64,000 nucleotides of DNA. Source: Pyropia yezoensis (taxonomy: Eukaryota > Rhodophyta > Bangiophyceae > Bangiales > Bangiaceae). The notes under the pieces were generated by a model, which saw only the letters and a list, made by a program, of their open reading frames with translations, made no database searches and was not told where the DNA came from. The position numbers were made by a program, and so were the translations under genes. The DNA is taken from NCBI GenBank assembly GCA_009829735.1, contig CM020618.1, positions 35,812,894-35,876,893 of the forward strand, read 5' to 3'. Shown here piece after piece: positions 10,176 through 21,943 of the stretch; the first letter of the stretch is position 1, and each line of letters starts with the position of its first letter.

Positions 10176-12300
10176 ACTGCCGTGTAGGTGCTCTGCCCCT
10201 CAAAAACCGCCGTCTAGCTTGGGGGAGAGGGACGGACGGTTGCACCAGGCCCCAGCTTTCCCAATGTCCGCACCCCCAGCGCCCCCCCCACCCATACGGT
10301 TTCTGGGGGGGGGGGGGGAGGGGGGGGGGGGGGGGCGGGGGAGGACCGCCCGGAGTGGGTGGGTGGGGGGGGGGGAGGGGCGGATGCACCGCCCCCCCCC
10401 CTTCCCCGGTTCCGCACCCCCCGCCCCCCCACCCCCCCAAATGAGTACCGGCGACGGGGGGGGGGGGGGGGGGGGGGCGACAGTTGCCTCAGGCCATCCC
10501 CCCGCACCCACTCCCCCTCGTCCCAATCCACCTGGCCCTGCCTGCCTCTCCCAAAACGGCCCCGCAGGTTGAGGCGCACCTCGGGGGTCGCCGCCAACGG
10601 CCACCAGCGCGCGACCGCTGACGCCGTACAAGCGGACGGACGCCGAGCCCCCGCCCGCCCGCACGGCGGTCGCCGCTATCCTCACACGCTTCACGGCTGC
10701 CCCGCGTGCTTACCCGCGCCACCCGCCGGGGGGCACCGCCGTCCCCCGCCTCCCCTGCGGCAACATCGGAGGCGGCGGCGGCCGCGGTGGTGGCGCCATC
10801 CCAGTCCCCTCCCCCCCCCTCCCCCCTGCTGCCGCTGACGACAATGACGATGACGGCGGCGGTGGCAGCGGCGTGGTACATGGTGGCGGCACGGAGGCGG
10901 CGGCGGCGGCAGGGGTGTGTGGACGGCCGCCACGTGCCGTGGCCGGGGGGCGGCGAAGGCCGCCGGGCGGGCGGCTGACTTAGTCGCCCGTGCGGCGGCG
11001 CTCCGCCGTCTGGGCGAACCGTGAATGGGGGTGGTGGCGGCCAAGGCGGGGCTCCGCGCCCGCGTCGACGCGGCTCGGGCGGCCGCGGCGGGCGGCGACG
11101 GCGAGGGCACCACCTCGCATGTGTACGCGCCGTCCGTGTCGGGACCAGTTCGTCTTTTATGCGGATGGCACCTTGCGAGCGCTTACGGACCGTGGGATTC
11201 CCCTGTCTGCCCCGTAGGTGGCTGCTGGGGACGGCAATGAAGATGGAGGGGGGTGGCACGGTGGATCCCGCCGGCGGCGGCGATAAGCGACGTCACCCCG
11301 ACGGCGACGTGCCCGGCCCCGGCGGCGACGCGCCCCGCCGTGACGGCGGCAAGCGGCCCCGTGACCGCAGTGAAGAGCCGCGGGACGGTGGTGACCGCCA
11401 CTAGAGGCCGGACGGCGGCGACGGGCACCCGCGGGTGGGGGGGGAGAGGTCGCCGGTAAGCGCCGCCGGGAGGGCGGTACGGTGAGGGTCGGTCACACTG
11501 GCATCCGCGGGGGTGGCGGTGGTGGCGGTGGCAGTGGCGGCGGCGGCGGTGGCTGTTGCGGCGGCGGCCGCCGCCGACGCTCTTGCCGCCCACGCGCGGT
11601 AGGCCCAGGACAAGATTGCCCGGCGGCCGGCGTCGGACCCAGCGTGTAGGGGGGCACCGTCGCGGCCGAGGCGGTGGCCACATTTGACTCGCAGCCCGAA
11701 CGTAAGTGGCTCCCGGCCGCGCTGGCAAAGTGCTGAGCCCGCTGCGGGTGCCACTCCAAGACGTTGCTGATGCTGGGCGACGCGTGCCCGGCCATGGACG
11801 AGCGGGACGTGGGTGGGGCGAGCGTGGCCGCCCTCTTTGCGGCAGTGGCGACTTTCGAAGCGGTGGTGGCGAACATGGAGTCCACCGCGTTGGCCGCCGC
11901 CGCCGCCGCCGCCACCGAGAGGCGGGACCCGGCGTGGACACCGCGGCCGCTGCCTACCGATGCGATGCTCCCGGCCTATAACGCACTGGTCAAGGCACAC
12001 CTCCACCGGGGGGGCGACGTGGACGCCACCACCGCCGCCGCCCGGGAAGTGATGAGGTCGCTCGCCGCGAGGGTGGGGGCGCGCGACGGGCCCGCCCGGC
12101 GGGTGCTGGCCACCACGGCGGTGGCGGTGGCGGCCAGGGCCGGGGGGGGGGGTGGGGGGGGGGGGGGGGAACGAGAAGACGGGTGGGCAGGCGGCTGAGG
12201 GTGGGAGGGGGGGGGGGGGGGGCGTTGACCAACGGGGGGGGGAGGATGAGGGGGATGGATACGCGGAGCAGCCGGGGGGGGCGGGTTGAGCGGACATGCC
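10176..12300. other. GC-rich low-complexity stretch, no firm gene
   Basis: Long G and C runs (for example 10306-10336 and 10456-10476) and Ala/Arg/Pro-type open frames on both strands fill this stretch. One plus-strand frame at 11764-12198 contains a somewhat protein-like segment (LPTDAMLPAYNALVKAHLHR) reminiscent of a pentatricopeptide helix pair, but a single motif is not enough to call a gene. Confidence 0.4.
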
Positions 12301-12304
12301 GCTG

Positions 12305-13110
12305 GGGTTTGGTGGCCTGCCTGCAGGCTCTAATGCATTGTAGGTGGCCTGTCCGCCTGCCCAAGTCAAAATCGGTGGCCTGCCGGCCTGTGCCACGTAT
12401 TCTCGGTGGCCTGCCGGCCTGCCCAATTCATTGTCGGTGGCCTGCCGGGTGGCCCCAAGTCGATGTCGGTCGCCTGCCGCCCTGTGCATCGTATTGTAGG
12501 TGGCCTGCCGGCCGGCCCCAGGTCGATGTCAGTGGCCTGCCGGCCTGTGCAACGTATAGTAGGTGGCCTGCTGGCCTGTCCAATTCAATGTCGGTGGCCT
12601 GCCGGCCTGTTCCACGTTTTGTCGGTGGCCCGCCGGGCTGACCTCTTCAATGTCGGTGGCCTACCGGCTGGCCCCAAGTCGATGTAGGTGGCCCGCCGGC
12701 CTCTGCCACGTATTGTAGGTGGCCTGCCGGCCTGTGCCACGCATTGTCGGTGGCCCGCCGGGCTGCCCACTTCAATGTCGGTGGCTTGCCGGCTGGCCTC
12801 CAGTCGACGTCGGTGGCCTGCCGGCCTGTGCCACGTATTGTAGGTGGCCTGCCGGCCTGTGCCATGTACTGTCGGTGGCCCGCCGGGCTGCCCACTTCAA
12901 TGCCGGTGGCCTGTCGGGCTGCCTAGGTCAATGTCGGTGGCCTGCCGGCCTGTCCAGATCAAAGTCGGTGGCCTTTCGGCTGGTCCAATTCAACGTAGGT
13001 GGCCTGCCGACAGGCCCCAATCCTTGTAGGTGGCTTGCCGGCAGGCCCCAGTCCCGTGTTCGTGGCATGCTGGCCTGTCCAAGGCAGTGTCAGTGGCAGG
13101 CCGCCGTGCC
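12305..13110 (-). repeat. 31-bp minisatellite, large inverted array
   Basis: Roughly 25 units of the 31-bp repeat run in the minus orientation (GGTGGCCTGCCGGCCTGTGCCACGT...). Unit variants such as CCACGTATTGT and CCCAAGTCGATGT alternate, giving some higher-order structure. The array ends in progressively degenerate units near 13110. Confidence 0.88.
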
Positions 13111-13330
13111 TCCTGTGGTGTAGCTGGCCAGAGAACAAGCGTAGTTCATGTAGAGCGGCACGTGTCCTACCGGTAGGCGCTGGGCAGCGGTGGAAGCGGT
13201 GCTGGGGGTTGTGGCTGTCGGATGGGGGTGTCTGGGCGGCTGTGGCGGCGTCATAGATCGTGGGGGGGGGGGGTGGTGGCTGGTGGCGGGGATTGCATCC
13301 AGCACGTCGTCCGCCCCCCTCCCTTCCCTT

Positions 13331-13374
<44 letters not shown>

Positions 13375-14385
13375 CGCGACAAGCGACGATCGACGTCCTG
13401 TGGCGGTGGGGGTGCCGCTATGCGGGGTCGCTTGGTCGACGGCGGCGTCGTACGACGTGCTGGCAGCGGCCGACAACCTGCCGGCGCCGGCAGTGGCCGG
13501 TGGCCCGTCGCCGGCCAGTAGCGGCGGAAGCGGCCATTGTGGTAGCGACGGTGGTTGGAGGGGCAGCGGGGGTGACGGGTGGGCTCCGACCGGACGACGG
13601 CTAGGGGGCGGCGGCGGTTGCGGTGGGGGGCGTGCACCGGGACCGGGACTAGCCGGCGGGATGGCCGCGGTGGGCAACGTCAGTCGGGTGCAAAATTATT
13701 TCTACATGCACCGCACCGTACACTTTCAACGCACCAAGAAGATTCGGTAGCGGTGAGTTTGCGGTGCACGACGCCGACGCCCGGCCTAGCCCGACCAAGG
13801 AACCTGCTCGCCTTCCATGTCGTACGTCGTGTGCTACAAGCGGGCGAGCTCTATCGAGAGCCCCAAGAGCACAACTCGCTCGCTCCGACACGGCACGCTC
13901 TCCTGTGGCGAGGCGACCCGTGCATTGCTCCATGCGACCGGGTCTGGGCAGCCGCAGGCCGTCCTCGGGGCATGGGGACGGTTTTTCCCCGGCGAGGCCC
14001 TCTCGCGCACCATGGAAAGGCGAGCCGCCCAAGAGCCACTGTGTCAGTCGGCACGCCTGTCATAGGGCGTGCGGTACGCGCGGCTGTACACTACGTCTTC
14101 TCCCAAAACTGTCGAGTCTGGCGGGCAGCGGCGGGGAGCGGCGTGTCTGCTGTTGGCACGGGATGAGGGAGCGGCAGTTACGGTGGTCATCGTAGAGGGG
14201 CTCGCTGACGGTGGCTTGTACGTTGTGCGCGCTCCCACTCCCCGACCCCCCCCCCCCCCCCCCCACCCTCCCGTCACCTCTTCCGTTCCCTCCCTCCCCC
14301 CCCCCCCCCCCCCTCTCGGCACCTCTTCCATTCCCTCCACACCCCCCCCCCCGACAACTGACTCTTGGCGAGTCGTGGACGCGTC
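13111..14385. other. Intergenic, homopolymer-rich
   Basis: Contains one of the longest C runs in the window (about 13336-13373) and further C runs at 14245-14365. Open frames are composition shadows; none has a recognisable domain. Confidence 0.5.
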
Positions 14386-15610
14386 ATGTCCGAGTACAGT
14401 GACGACGATGACGATGGGATGGGTGGATCCCCTCAGGCCACAGCGCTAATCGACTGGAACGCAAGTGACGAGGAGGCTCCCGAGGGTGACGACGATGGCG
14501 ACGACGATGGTGGTTGTGACGAAGATGCCGGTGGCGGTGGCGGGTGTGGTGGGGCGTGCACCTGAGGCAAAGGGGAGAGCAGCTGTCATCCTGGCGTCCA
14601 CGCTGCATCACTCGACCGAGGCGCTGACGCTCCCTGTCTGATTGAAGACGACGATGACTCTCTGGAAGAGGACGGCGGCTTTCAAAACTGTGACGCGGAT
14701 GCGATTGTCGTCGAAAACGGCATCAGCATTCACGCTGTCGCAGAGCAAGACGGGGTCAGGTCTGCTGGCGACAATGACAGCGGCAACGGCAATGACACAC
14801 GGCCCGAGCGTCAGGAGGGTGTGGCCATCCAGGTCACCAACGTGGAGGACTGGCGTGATGAGATTTCGCTGCGCACCCTGGCGGCGGCCAGTCCGCTGGT
14901 CGGGCCCGTCTATCCAAGGCCTCTACTTCTCGAGCACAGCGGCACTCTGGCAGGAGCCGTCTACGACGCTGCGTGCGTGACGGACGGCGCCTCAAGCGTG
15001 CCGACCGGGGCGGGGGCGGACGATGTGGCTGCACCCTCTGCCCATCCTCCCCGTGCCAACAAGAGGCACCGCAAGGACGGTGAACCGACGGCGGATGACG
15101 GGGACGCGGGGGGGGGGGGAAAGGCGCCCCCCGCCGACGGTCATGTGGAGACGCAGCGCAAGGCGCGGCAGGAGAAAGTCGGAGGAGCTGCGCACGAGAT
15201 GGCTGGAGCGATGGTGGCGGCGCGAGAGATGGGCTGGTCGGACGAGCAAGCCCAGCTGGCCCAGTCCCAGGACGCGCTCACGTTCATTGGGCAAGGTGTG
15301 CCCCAGGGTGAGCCCGCGGCTGCCAACAATGTCCCCTCTACGAACGACAACGTTGTGGACGCAGCTGCCCTCGTGGTGCAGCGTGCTGTGGCGACGGCCA
15401 AGGCGTTGGCCGACTTTGTTGACCGCGAACAGGGCGCTGTGCCCGCCGAGGTGGAAGAGATGGCTGAACGGGCGGGCTTGGCCGCGGCTGAAGCTGGCCA
15501 GGCTGCCCGTGGCCTGGCAGCCCGTGCGACGCCGCCGGCCCGGGTCACCGCTCGTCCAACCGAAAAGGCGCCCGCATGTGGCAAAAACATCTTGCACACA
15601 CGACACCCAA
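14386..15610 (+). CDS. Acidic N-terminal / Ala-rich helical protein, interrupted
   Basis: ATG at 14386 opens MSEYSDDDDDGMGGSPQATA, an acidic N-terminus. The frame meets one TGA at 14563-14565 and then continues in the same phase through another acidic block (DDDDSLEEDGGFQ), EDWRDEISLRTLAAASPL and an Ala-rich, probably helical region (VVQRAVATAKALADFVDREQ). The TGA may sit in a small intron ending near GATTGAAG at 14647. After about 15600 the better coding phase seems to change (Cys-rich GCLPCRGNRKMCK in another phase), so the 3' end is unclear. The gene stops short of the retrotransposon terminal repeat at 15921. I recognise no family. It may belong with the Fanzor-like gene on the far side of the retrotransposon, which lies on the same strand, but I cannot join them. 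Confidence 0.45.
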
Positions 15611-15920
15611 GTTGGGGCGGTGTACAAGGGCTGCCTCCCGTGTCGGGGGAACCGGAAGATGTGCAAGTCGCACACACTCTATCCCTGTTGTGGGGCAATC
15701 CTCCCACTGACAAACAAGAAGATGGTGTGTGGGCCAACAGTTTCTTGGTCGGGACGGGGAAGCAAGGCCAAGCCCCGCTGTCCCTCCCCTTATCCCCCAA
15801 GGGTCCCCTCAGAATCTCGCCACTCAGAATCTCCCACCCCAGCACCTGCCCACCGGGCCACACGAAACTTCAAGGCGATAAATGCAGAAAACCCTCAAAT
15901 CCAAGTTGGATTTACTACTA

Positions 15921-16046
15921 AGCTAACTATCCCAAACTTAGGGAATATGGACCCAAATGCAGGGGGAGGAACGGGTCAGGCTAGTGGCCTGCCGCCCCTT
16001 GCGTGGCACGTGTTGATCCCCTACCTGGGGGTCAATACTGCCACAC
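15921..16046 (-). repeat. 3' LTR of the retrotransposon (126 bp)
   Basis: The exact match of 24405-24530. Immediately inside it (plus-strand bases just after 16046) the minus strand reads GAGGAGAGGCGA, a purine-rich tract placed where a polypurine tract primes plus-strand DNA synthesis. Confidence 0.88.
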
Positions 16047-16094
16047 TCGCCTCTCCTCAGTTCCGACCGACCCGGTCGGCCCTGCGAGGGGGCG

Positions 16095-16100
16095 TATAAA
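16095..16100 (+). promoter_or_regulatory. TATA-like box for the antisense ORF
   Basis: GCGTATAAACGC stands out from the GC-rich surroundings, about 280 bases upstream of the antisense ORF start and just inside the 3' LTR. Position and sequence fit a core promoter on the plus strand. This is an inference. Confidence 0.4.
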
Positions 16101-16381
16101 CGCACGTCTCGGCGTTGGGGGCGCGACTTGCTGTCCCCCCTGGTACGTAACGTGGACGTGGAGGCGGTCACGTTGACCGCCCCTCTCCTCAAGCTTGCCC
16201 ACTCGGCAGCTGGCTCGCCTCGGTTCTCACCTCACCACCACCAACACATCCCCTTCACCTTGCGCTGGGCCGCCCCACGCTGGGGAGGCCACCCATCTAC
16301 CCGCGATCCGAGCCCATCTCAACTCGAGGCGGGTCTCATGCAGCTGCAACCACCCTGAATCTCCCTAACTTTGGGAGAGCC

Positions 16382-18327
16382 ATGGCGATCCAGGGGTTGG
16401 AGTCTGACTCCCTGGACGAGCGTATGGAGGACACCTCTTACGGTGTAGCGCCCGCCGGGACTTCCGGCGGGGGCTCCGCGATCGCTCAAGGGGATGGGAC
16501 TCCCGCGTCACCCGGAATTGGGTTGGCGGCGGGATCTCCCCCGGAGGCGGGCCGCATCATCCTACGGGAGGCCTTGGGACGGTGGTTCTACCCCGCTTGG
16601 CCTCTTTATGAGGCGGGGTTGACTGTTCTCCGCTGTGGCCGACTTGGCACAGCGATGAGTCGGGTATGGGACCGCCTACGGGAGAAGTTCCCCCGTAGGG
16701 TCGGGTTCCCTCCCGGCTTCAGGACGAACCAGTTTGCCTTCCTGGACGAGGACAACGTCGAAGACGTGCAGCGGGCCAAGGCCATGGTGGACCGCCGGGG
16801 AACTATCCCGGGCACCGGCGACGTGCCGACCTTCACTTGGGACGCGGTGACAACTCGTCCCCCGTACCTTCACGAGGTCGATCCGCACACTCATCACTTT
16901 GATGTGCGGATGAAGAAGGACTTCCGGCGAGGTCCCTACTTGTTGACCTCGGCTCAACTTGAGTTTCCGCAGCGGTCCGCTGCTAGCAAGGAGCAGTACT
17001 ATACCAAGAAGCCCGAGTGGTGGCCTCAAGTTGAGGTCCTCTACGGGTTTCCGGCGTTGATACCCCGGTTGCTTGACCACTTCGGCTCCACCATGCTGGT
17101 GGCTAGCCCGGACCACCTGGTGTTCGCCATGTTGGCAATCCAGTGGCTCCTAGAGGTCATGTCGACCTGGGTGTTTTGTGTCCAGCGGCGGGGGATGCTC
17201 TGGCATCTTGCCCCCCCGGCTTATCCAAGGTTTGGAGCAGCTCACCCCTCAGCTAGTTGCTGAGGGGTGCTCATCAGGACAGCACACTTTACTTGAGGAG
17301 ATGCTGCGCCTCCACAAGTTCATCGAGTGGGAGAGCATTGAGCACCAGTTGCGCCGCTCCTCCCGCGGGCCCAAGGACGATGGCGCACTTCGCCAGTTCG
17401 TCTGGGTCGGTCGTGAACTTCACGACGGCCGTGTGGTCCTTCGAGAGGGGTTGGGCATCGGGGAATACCCGTATGCCCCGGGGGTGGATCGCCACACTGC
17501 GCCGCCCCCGGACAAGGCAATCGTGATAGCGGTGCCCTCTCACGATGACTACATGACTCAACCCACTGCGGGGGCCCCGAGGAGGGGTCGCAGTTACACT
17601 CGGGCACTGCCAACTCGGCGTGCCCCTCCGCTTCCTCCTGTCCCTTTCCAACCGCACGGGGACATCCCGATAAGCGTTGCCGTTGAGTCGTCTACCCCGG
17701 TGTCCCCCAACTTGGGGGCCACCCTCTTGACGGTTTTTGCCCAAGTTGGTGTTGCCGGCCACGCCATTGACCTCAGAGATGATGATCGCCACGTTGGTGC
17801 GCACCATTTCTTGGTTGGCCGCGTCGACCGCAACCCTTCAAGTTTCCGAGACTCCTCAACTTGAGGAGCGCATTCGTACTGCGGCGGCGACCGCGAGTTG
17901 GGAGTCGGTGGCGGGGTTTATGACGACCGAGCTGGCTCGTATTGGGTCTATTGTGCCCCAGCCAGCCCTACTTGGGCGTGGCAAGCGTCGGGCGAGCCGG
18001 GCATACTCGCCTCCTCGCCGTCGTCGCCGTCACTCGCGGCGTTCTGCCTCCGTGTCGGAAGACGAGTTGTCTTATTCCGTCTCGGAGTCCTATACCCCGT
18101 CGGAGTCGGAGTCGGTCCGGCGTCTGCGTCACCAACTTGCGCGCAAGACCAAGCAGAAGGGTAGCCGTGGTCGTCGCCACTTGCGCGACCGTAAGAGGCG
18201 CGACGGTTTCGACTTGGAGCTGCCGCCCCCGCCGACTGGTTGGGAACGTTATCGGCGTGGGTCTCGCCGCTCGCCTCCACGTGAGGGCGAGGGCCGTGGG
18301 GTTGGAGAGTCTAGCATGGGTGCCTAG
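16382..18327 (+). CDS. Antisense ORF inside the retrotransposon with RS-like tail
   Basis: On the strand opposite to gag-pol, between the integrase/chromodomain end and the 3' LTR, an ATG in good context (GAGCCATGGCG) opens about 650 codons if two phase changes are allowed, near 17200 beside a C7 run and near 17780. The protein is not low-complexity: an acidic N-terminus, then a folded-looking region (RQ-free, with WFYPAWPLYEAGLTVL and HEVDPHTHHFDVRMKKDF), a middle region and a strongly basic Arg/Ser-rich tail (SPPRRRRRHSRRSASVSE, YTPSESESV). A TATAAA lies at 16095-16100, upstream on the same strand. I recognise no domain. Extra antisense ORFs in this position are known in some plant Ty3/gypsy elements, so it is probably element-encoded. 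Confidence 0.65.
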
Positions 18328-18438
18328 TTGGCACCTGCCTTTGTTGTGAGAGTGTGAGGGTTAGGACTGTAGCTAAAAGCCACTCTGCGTACCACTTCGA
18401 CTTGAAGCACTCTCTTGGCACGGTCACTCGGCCTTCCC

Positions 18439-18815
18439 TCACGTTGAGGGAGGGCTGTCAGGGTCTATATCATTCCGGGCGCAGTATGCCCGGACCTTCT
18501 CAGCGGGAAGGTCCTCCACGTATTCCCACGTGTCATTCTTGGCCTTAGAGCCAAACCAACGCACCCTCAGCATGAGGCGGTTAGTGTCCTCATCCCACCC
18601 GTGATCGATGAACTTATCGAACACGTACTCCTGCGGGCCCTGTTTGGCCGCAGGTAGCGAAGGAAGGCGCCACGCTTTCAGCGCACGCGGCCAAGCCGGG
18701 TCGCCTGCAGGAGGTGGTGCAACGTTTACCACGTCCTGTCCGTTCACTGTGCGGACCCCATCGTCACTTTCGACGGTGAATCGCCGTCCATCTGTACGAA
18801 GGACCTGGTATGGCC
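18439..18815 (-). pseudogene. Chromodomain at the pol C-terminus
   Basis: After the frame change near 18815 the reading phase gives a GPY-like linker and then a chromodomain: EYVFDKFIDHGWDEDTNRLM, LRVRWFGSKAKNDTWEYVED and a C-terminal helix. The aromatic and TWE positions typical of chromodomains are present. In chromoviruses this domain directs integration to particular chromatin. The frame ends at 18439. Confidence 0.85.
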
Positions 18816-19880
18816 CTTCGTCTGGAACACCAATTTACCCCCAGTTGGGGTGCGTGAGTGTGCCAGTACCCAGTCACCCTGCTCGGGGACATGCTTAGCA
18901 TTGCGCACCTTTTTGTCAAAGGTACGCTTGTAGCGCTTTTGTGCTTTGTCCATCTCAGCCCTGACTTTAGGGATGAGTTTTTCAAGCCTAGCAGCGAACT
19001 CCGCCTTGCTCTCAGTAGGAGTAGGCGTACTGCCACCATCCTCCCTAGTTGGGAGCGGCCGCCGCACGGCAATAGACTGCACGCGACGGGGGGTCACAAA
19101 AGCGAGGGGTACTTCCCCGGTGGATGAGTGAACCTGCGAATTGTAGGCAGTCGTAAGAATAGAAATGTATTGGTCCCACGTTTTCACGTGCTCACTCACA
19201 TAGTGGCGCAGCTGCCGAACAATAGTTTTGTTGAAGCGCTCCACCTGCCCATTAGTTTGTGGGTGGTAGGGGGTGGCATAGTTTGCCTGAAACCCCAACA
19301 TATCCAGCACTCCCTGAAACAGTACGGACGCAAATTGCGGTCCGTTGTCCGATAGTGTACTCTCCGGGATTCCATACGCGGCAACCCAGTGATCTAGGAA
19401 GGCTGACACGACCGACATGGCCGTGATCTCTGCCAGAGGGATCGCTCGCGTAAGTTTCGTGAAGCGATCGCAGATGACCAGGAGGTACTGGTTGCCCTCC
19501 TCGGTCACTGGCAGGGGCCCAAGGATGTCCATTGCCAACGCGGCAAAGGGCTCCTTGGCCGGGAACAGCAACATAGCCGTAGTAGGCCGCCGTTCCATCA
19601 GACGGTTCTGCGCACAACTTGTGCAGGCAGCCACCCAACTGTAGATGTCTACCATCATGGACTGCCAGTAGTACCTGGTCCTCAGGGTCTGGTACAGTTT
19701 ACTAGACCCCAGGTGTCCACCTGTGGGAGCGTTGTGCTCCCTCTCAAGAATACTGTCCTTGAGGGATGCGGGGACGACAAGTTCGGTCCCCTGGATTACC
19801 CCCCTCCTCAAGAGGAGGCCATCGTCTCCGATGAAGAACCGAGTCTCCGCCACCGTATCCAGCATATCCCTCTGCGACTT
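18744..19880 (-). pseudogene. Integrase, frameshifted at its C-terminus
   Basis: In phase with RNase H apart from the intervening TGA. The N-terminal HHCC finger is HNAPTGGHLGSSKLYQTL ... CTSC. The DDE core shows LAMDILGPLPVT, LSDNGPQFAS and NGQVERFNKTI, so all three catalytic acids are present. The GPY/F-like region is entered in the wrong phase: the expected continuation is in the neighbouring frame from about 18815, next to a GGG run. A one-base deletion there separates the integrase from its chromodomain. Confidence 0.9.
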
Positions 19881-20717
19881 TCAGAAGAAGTCCTCGGCCT
19901 GGGCCTTCACTACCTCGTCCAGGGACAGGGGCAAGTACTTCTTGTTCCCTGGCGCCTCGGGGTCCAACGCCTGACCCGAGCGCGTGACTACCCCCCCGAT
20001 GGGGATGTCCTCATCGACTGAGTTAGTGTCCAGCCCCTCGGTAGGTACCCGAGAAGGGCCGTCGGCAAGGGCATGTTGCCTGCCAGGTCGGTACTCAATA
20101 TCAAAGTTGAAGGGTGCCAGTCGCACCCTCCACCTGTTGAGGCGTGTGTTCGTGCAATCCGTTTTGAAGATGAACTGCAACGCGCGGTGGTCACAGCGGA
20201 TGAGGAACTTCTCACCCTCTAGGTAGTGACGAAGTGACGTCACCGCCCACACCACTGCGAGTCCTTCCAACTCGGTGACTCCATAGTTCTTCTCAGCCGA
20301 GTTCAGCCCCTTGCTGAAGTATCCCACCGGCAAGTACTCCTTGTCCGGCTGCTGCTGAAGCAACACACAACCAAGTTGATTGTAGCTAGCATCCACGTCC
20401 AGGATGTAGTGGCCTCCCAACCTGAGAATAGCCAAGATAGGGGGCTTCAGCAGTAGGCCCCGAAGAATCTCAAAGAATTCCTGCTCCACCCGACTTGGGG
20501 GAGGCTGGTTCTTCGGTAGCGTCGAGCTGCCTGGCTCATTCAGCGGCTTCGCCACCTTGGCGAAGCCCTTGGTGAAACGTCGGTACACGTTACACATCCC
20601 GAGGAAGCTCCTCATCTGGGTCTGGGTCCGGTACTGAGCCTTACGGATGGTCCTCAAGTTCTTTTCGTTGACACTGAGGCGCCCCGGACGGACAACATGT
20701 CCCAAGTATTCCACCTC
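19881..20717 (-). pseudogene. RT thumb and RNase H region
   Basis: Directly after the TAG at 20718 the same phase continues with the RT connection (VEYLGHVV) and an RNase H domain: ILDVDASYNQLGCVLLQQ (first Asp), TELEGLAVVWAV (Glu), IRCDHRALQFI (Asp) and HALADGPSR (last Asp). All four acidic residues expected of the family are present, although the final motif is usually NxxADALSR. The frame ends in TGA at 19881-19883 just before integrase, again without change of phase. Confidence 0.88.
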
Positions 20718-21940
20718 CTAAGTGAAGAGGTGGCATTTACTCGCCTTCAGTGACACACCGGCATCAGCAAGTAGCTTGAACACCTGGCCAAGATGGCCAA
20801 TGTGTTCCTCCGGACTTCGGGAGAACACAATGATATCGTCTAGGTGCACAAGACAGATCTGCCACCGTACTCGGGCCAAAATCATGTCCATGGCGCGCTG
20901 GAAGGTTGCCGGCGCGTTGCACAGTCCAAACGGTAGTCGCTTGCACTGGTAGGTACCACAGTGACAGGTAAAGGTAGTTTTATGCCTGTCCTCCGGGGCA
21001 ATGGGAATTTGCCAATACCCCGCGTTACATTCTAGGGTAGAAAACACGTTTGCCTCCCCCAGAGAGTCCAGACAGTCGTCCATCCTAGGTAGGGGATAAC
21101 TGTCTTTGACCGTGCTCTCGTTGAGCTTACGGTAGTCGATACAGAACCGTGGGGTCCCATCAACTTTGGGGACAATTACCACCGGACTCGCCCACTCGGC
21201 GTCACAGGCCTCGATCACATCGGGGGCCTCCATGCGAGCGACTTGCTCCTTAACAAGGGGCCTTGAACGGGGCCCTCCCCTGTACGGTTGTTGGCGTATA
21301 GGGGGTGCACCGGGTTTCAACTTGATTCGGTGTTGGGTGGCTCTCATGAGTCCCAATTGACCATCCCCCCACTTGTGATATTGGTCCAAGAGGCGTTCAA
21401 CTTGAACCCTCAACCTGGGGGGAACATTCTCTATGTTCACATGGGGCCGAGGAGAGGCGGCCGACTTGGCTTGGTGCTTCTCCTTTCCGGACTTCGGGTC
21501 GCTACTCGCGCCCGCGTTGAGGGTGACCGCTACTACTGGTCCCTCATGTTGGTCGATATAGCCGAACTTGGCTCCCGACTTGAAGTACTTGGGCGAAGAG
21601 CTCAGGTTCATCACCTGGATCCTCCACGGGACTCCAGCTTTGGAGTCCATCGTGCCAAGGGCAACATGCACTTGGTGCTTGCGAGCAAGACGGGGGTGAG
21701 GGTGCACCAACCCTTTCCCCGTATAATCAGTTACAACGTCAACGTGCGCCACCAAGTTGGGGGGCAACGTGAATTTACGGGCTAAACGCAGAGTAGCAGT
21801 AAACCCTTCTCTCACGGAGCAAGCAGGCTTCGACTGTGAGACTGTCACAGGAGCCACAGACTTTCCCTTACCAAGGATGGGGATGGTCTCCCCATTCATC
21901 AACTTGACCCAATACTCAGGGCCACAAATCAAAGGCACTT
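20718..21940 (-). pseudogene. Reverse transcriptase, truncated by TAG, altered active site
   Basis: This frame shows the Ty3/gypsy RT order: SPVVIVPKVDGTPRFCIDYR (region with RKLNE), FSTLECNAGYWQIP, RLPFGLCNAPATFQRAMD, and LVHLDDIIVFS. Two deviations affect the catalytic triad region. The first catalytic Asp (usually LD in the FxxLD motif) is Glu (TLEC), and the YxDD box reads HLDD. TAG at 20718-20720 then interrupts the thumb region, and the same phase continues downstream with VEYLGHVVRPGRLSV. The upstream 180 residues link protease to RT. Whether this RT is active is doubtful. Confidence 0.9.
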
Positions 21941-21943
21941 GCG

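Noticed and set aside
11764-12198. Possible PPR protein
   Set aside because: Only one PPR-like helix pair is visible in an Ala-rich frame. A tandem series would be needed.
10200-13700. Multiple Gly/Pro/Ala frames around long C and G runs
   Set aside because: Frame length follows base composition and run length. No conserved segment is present.
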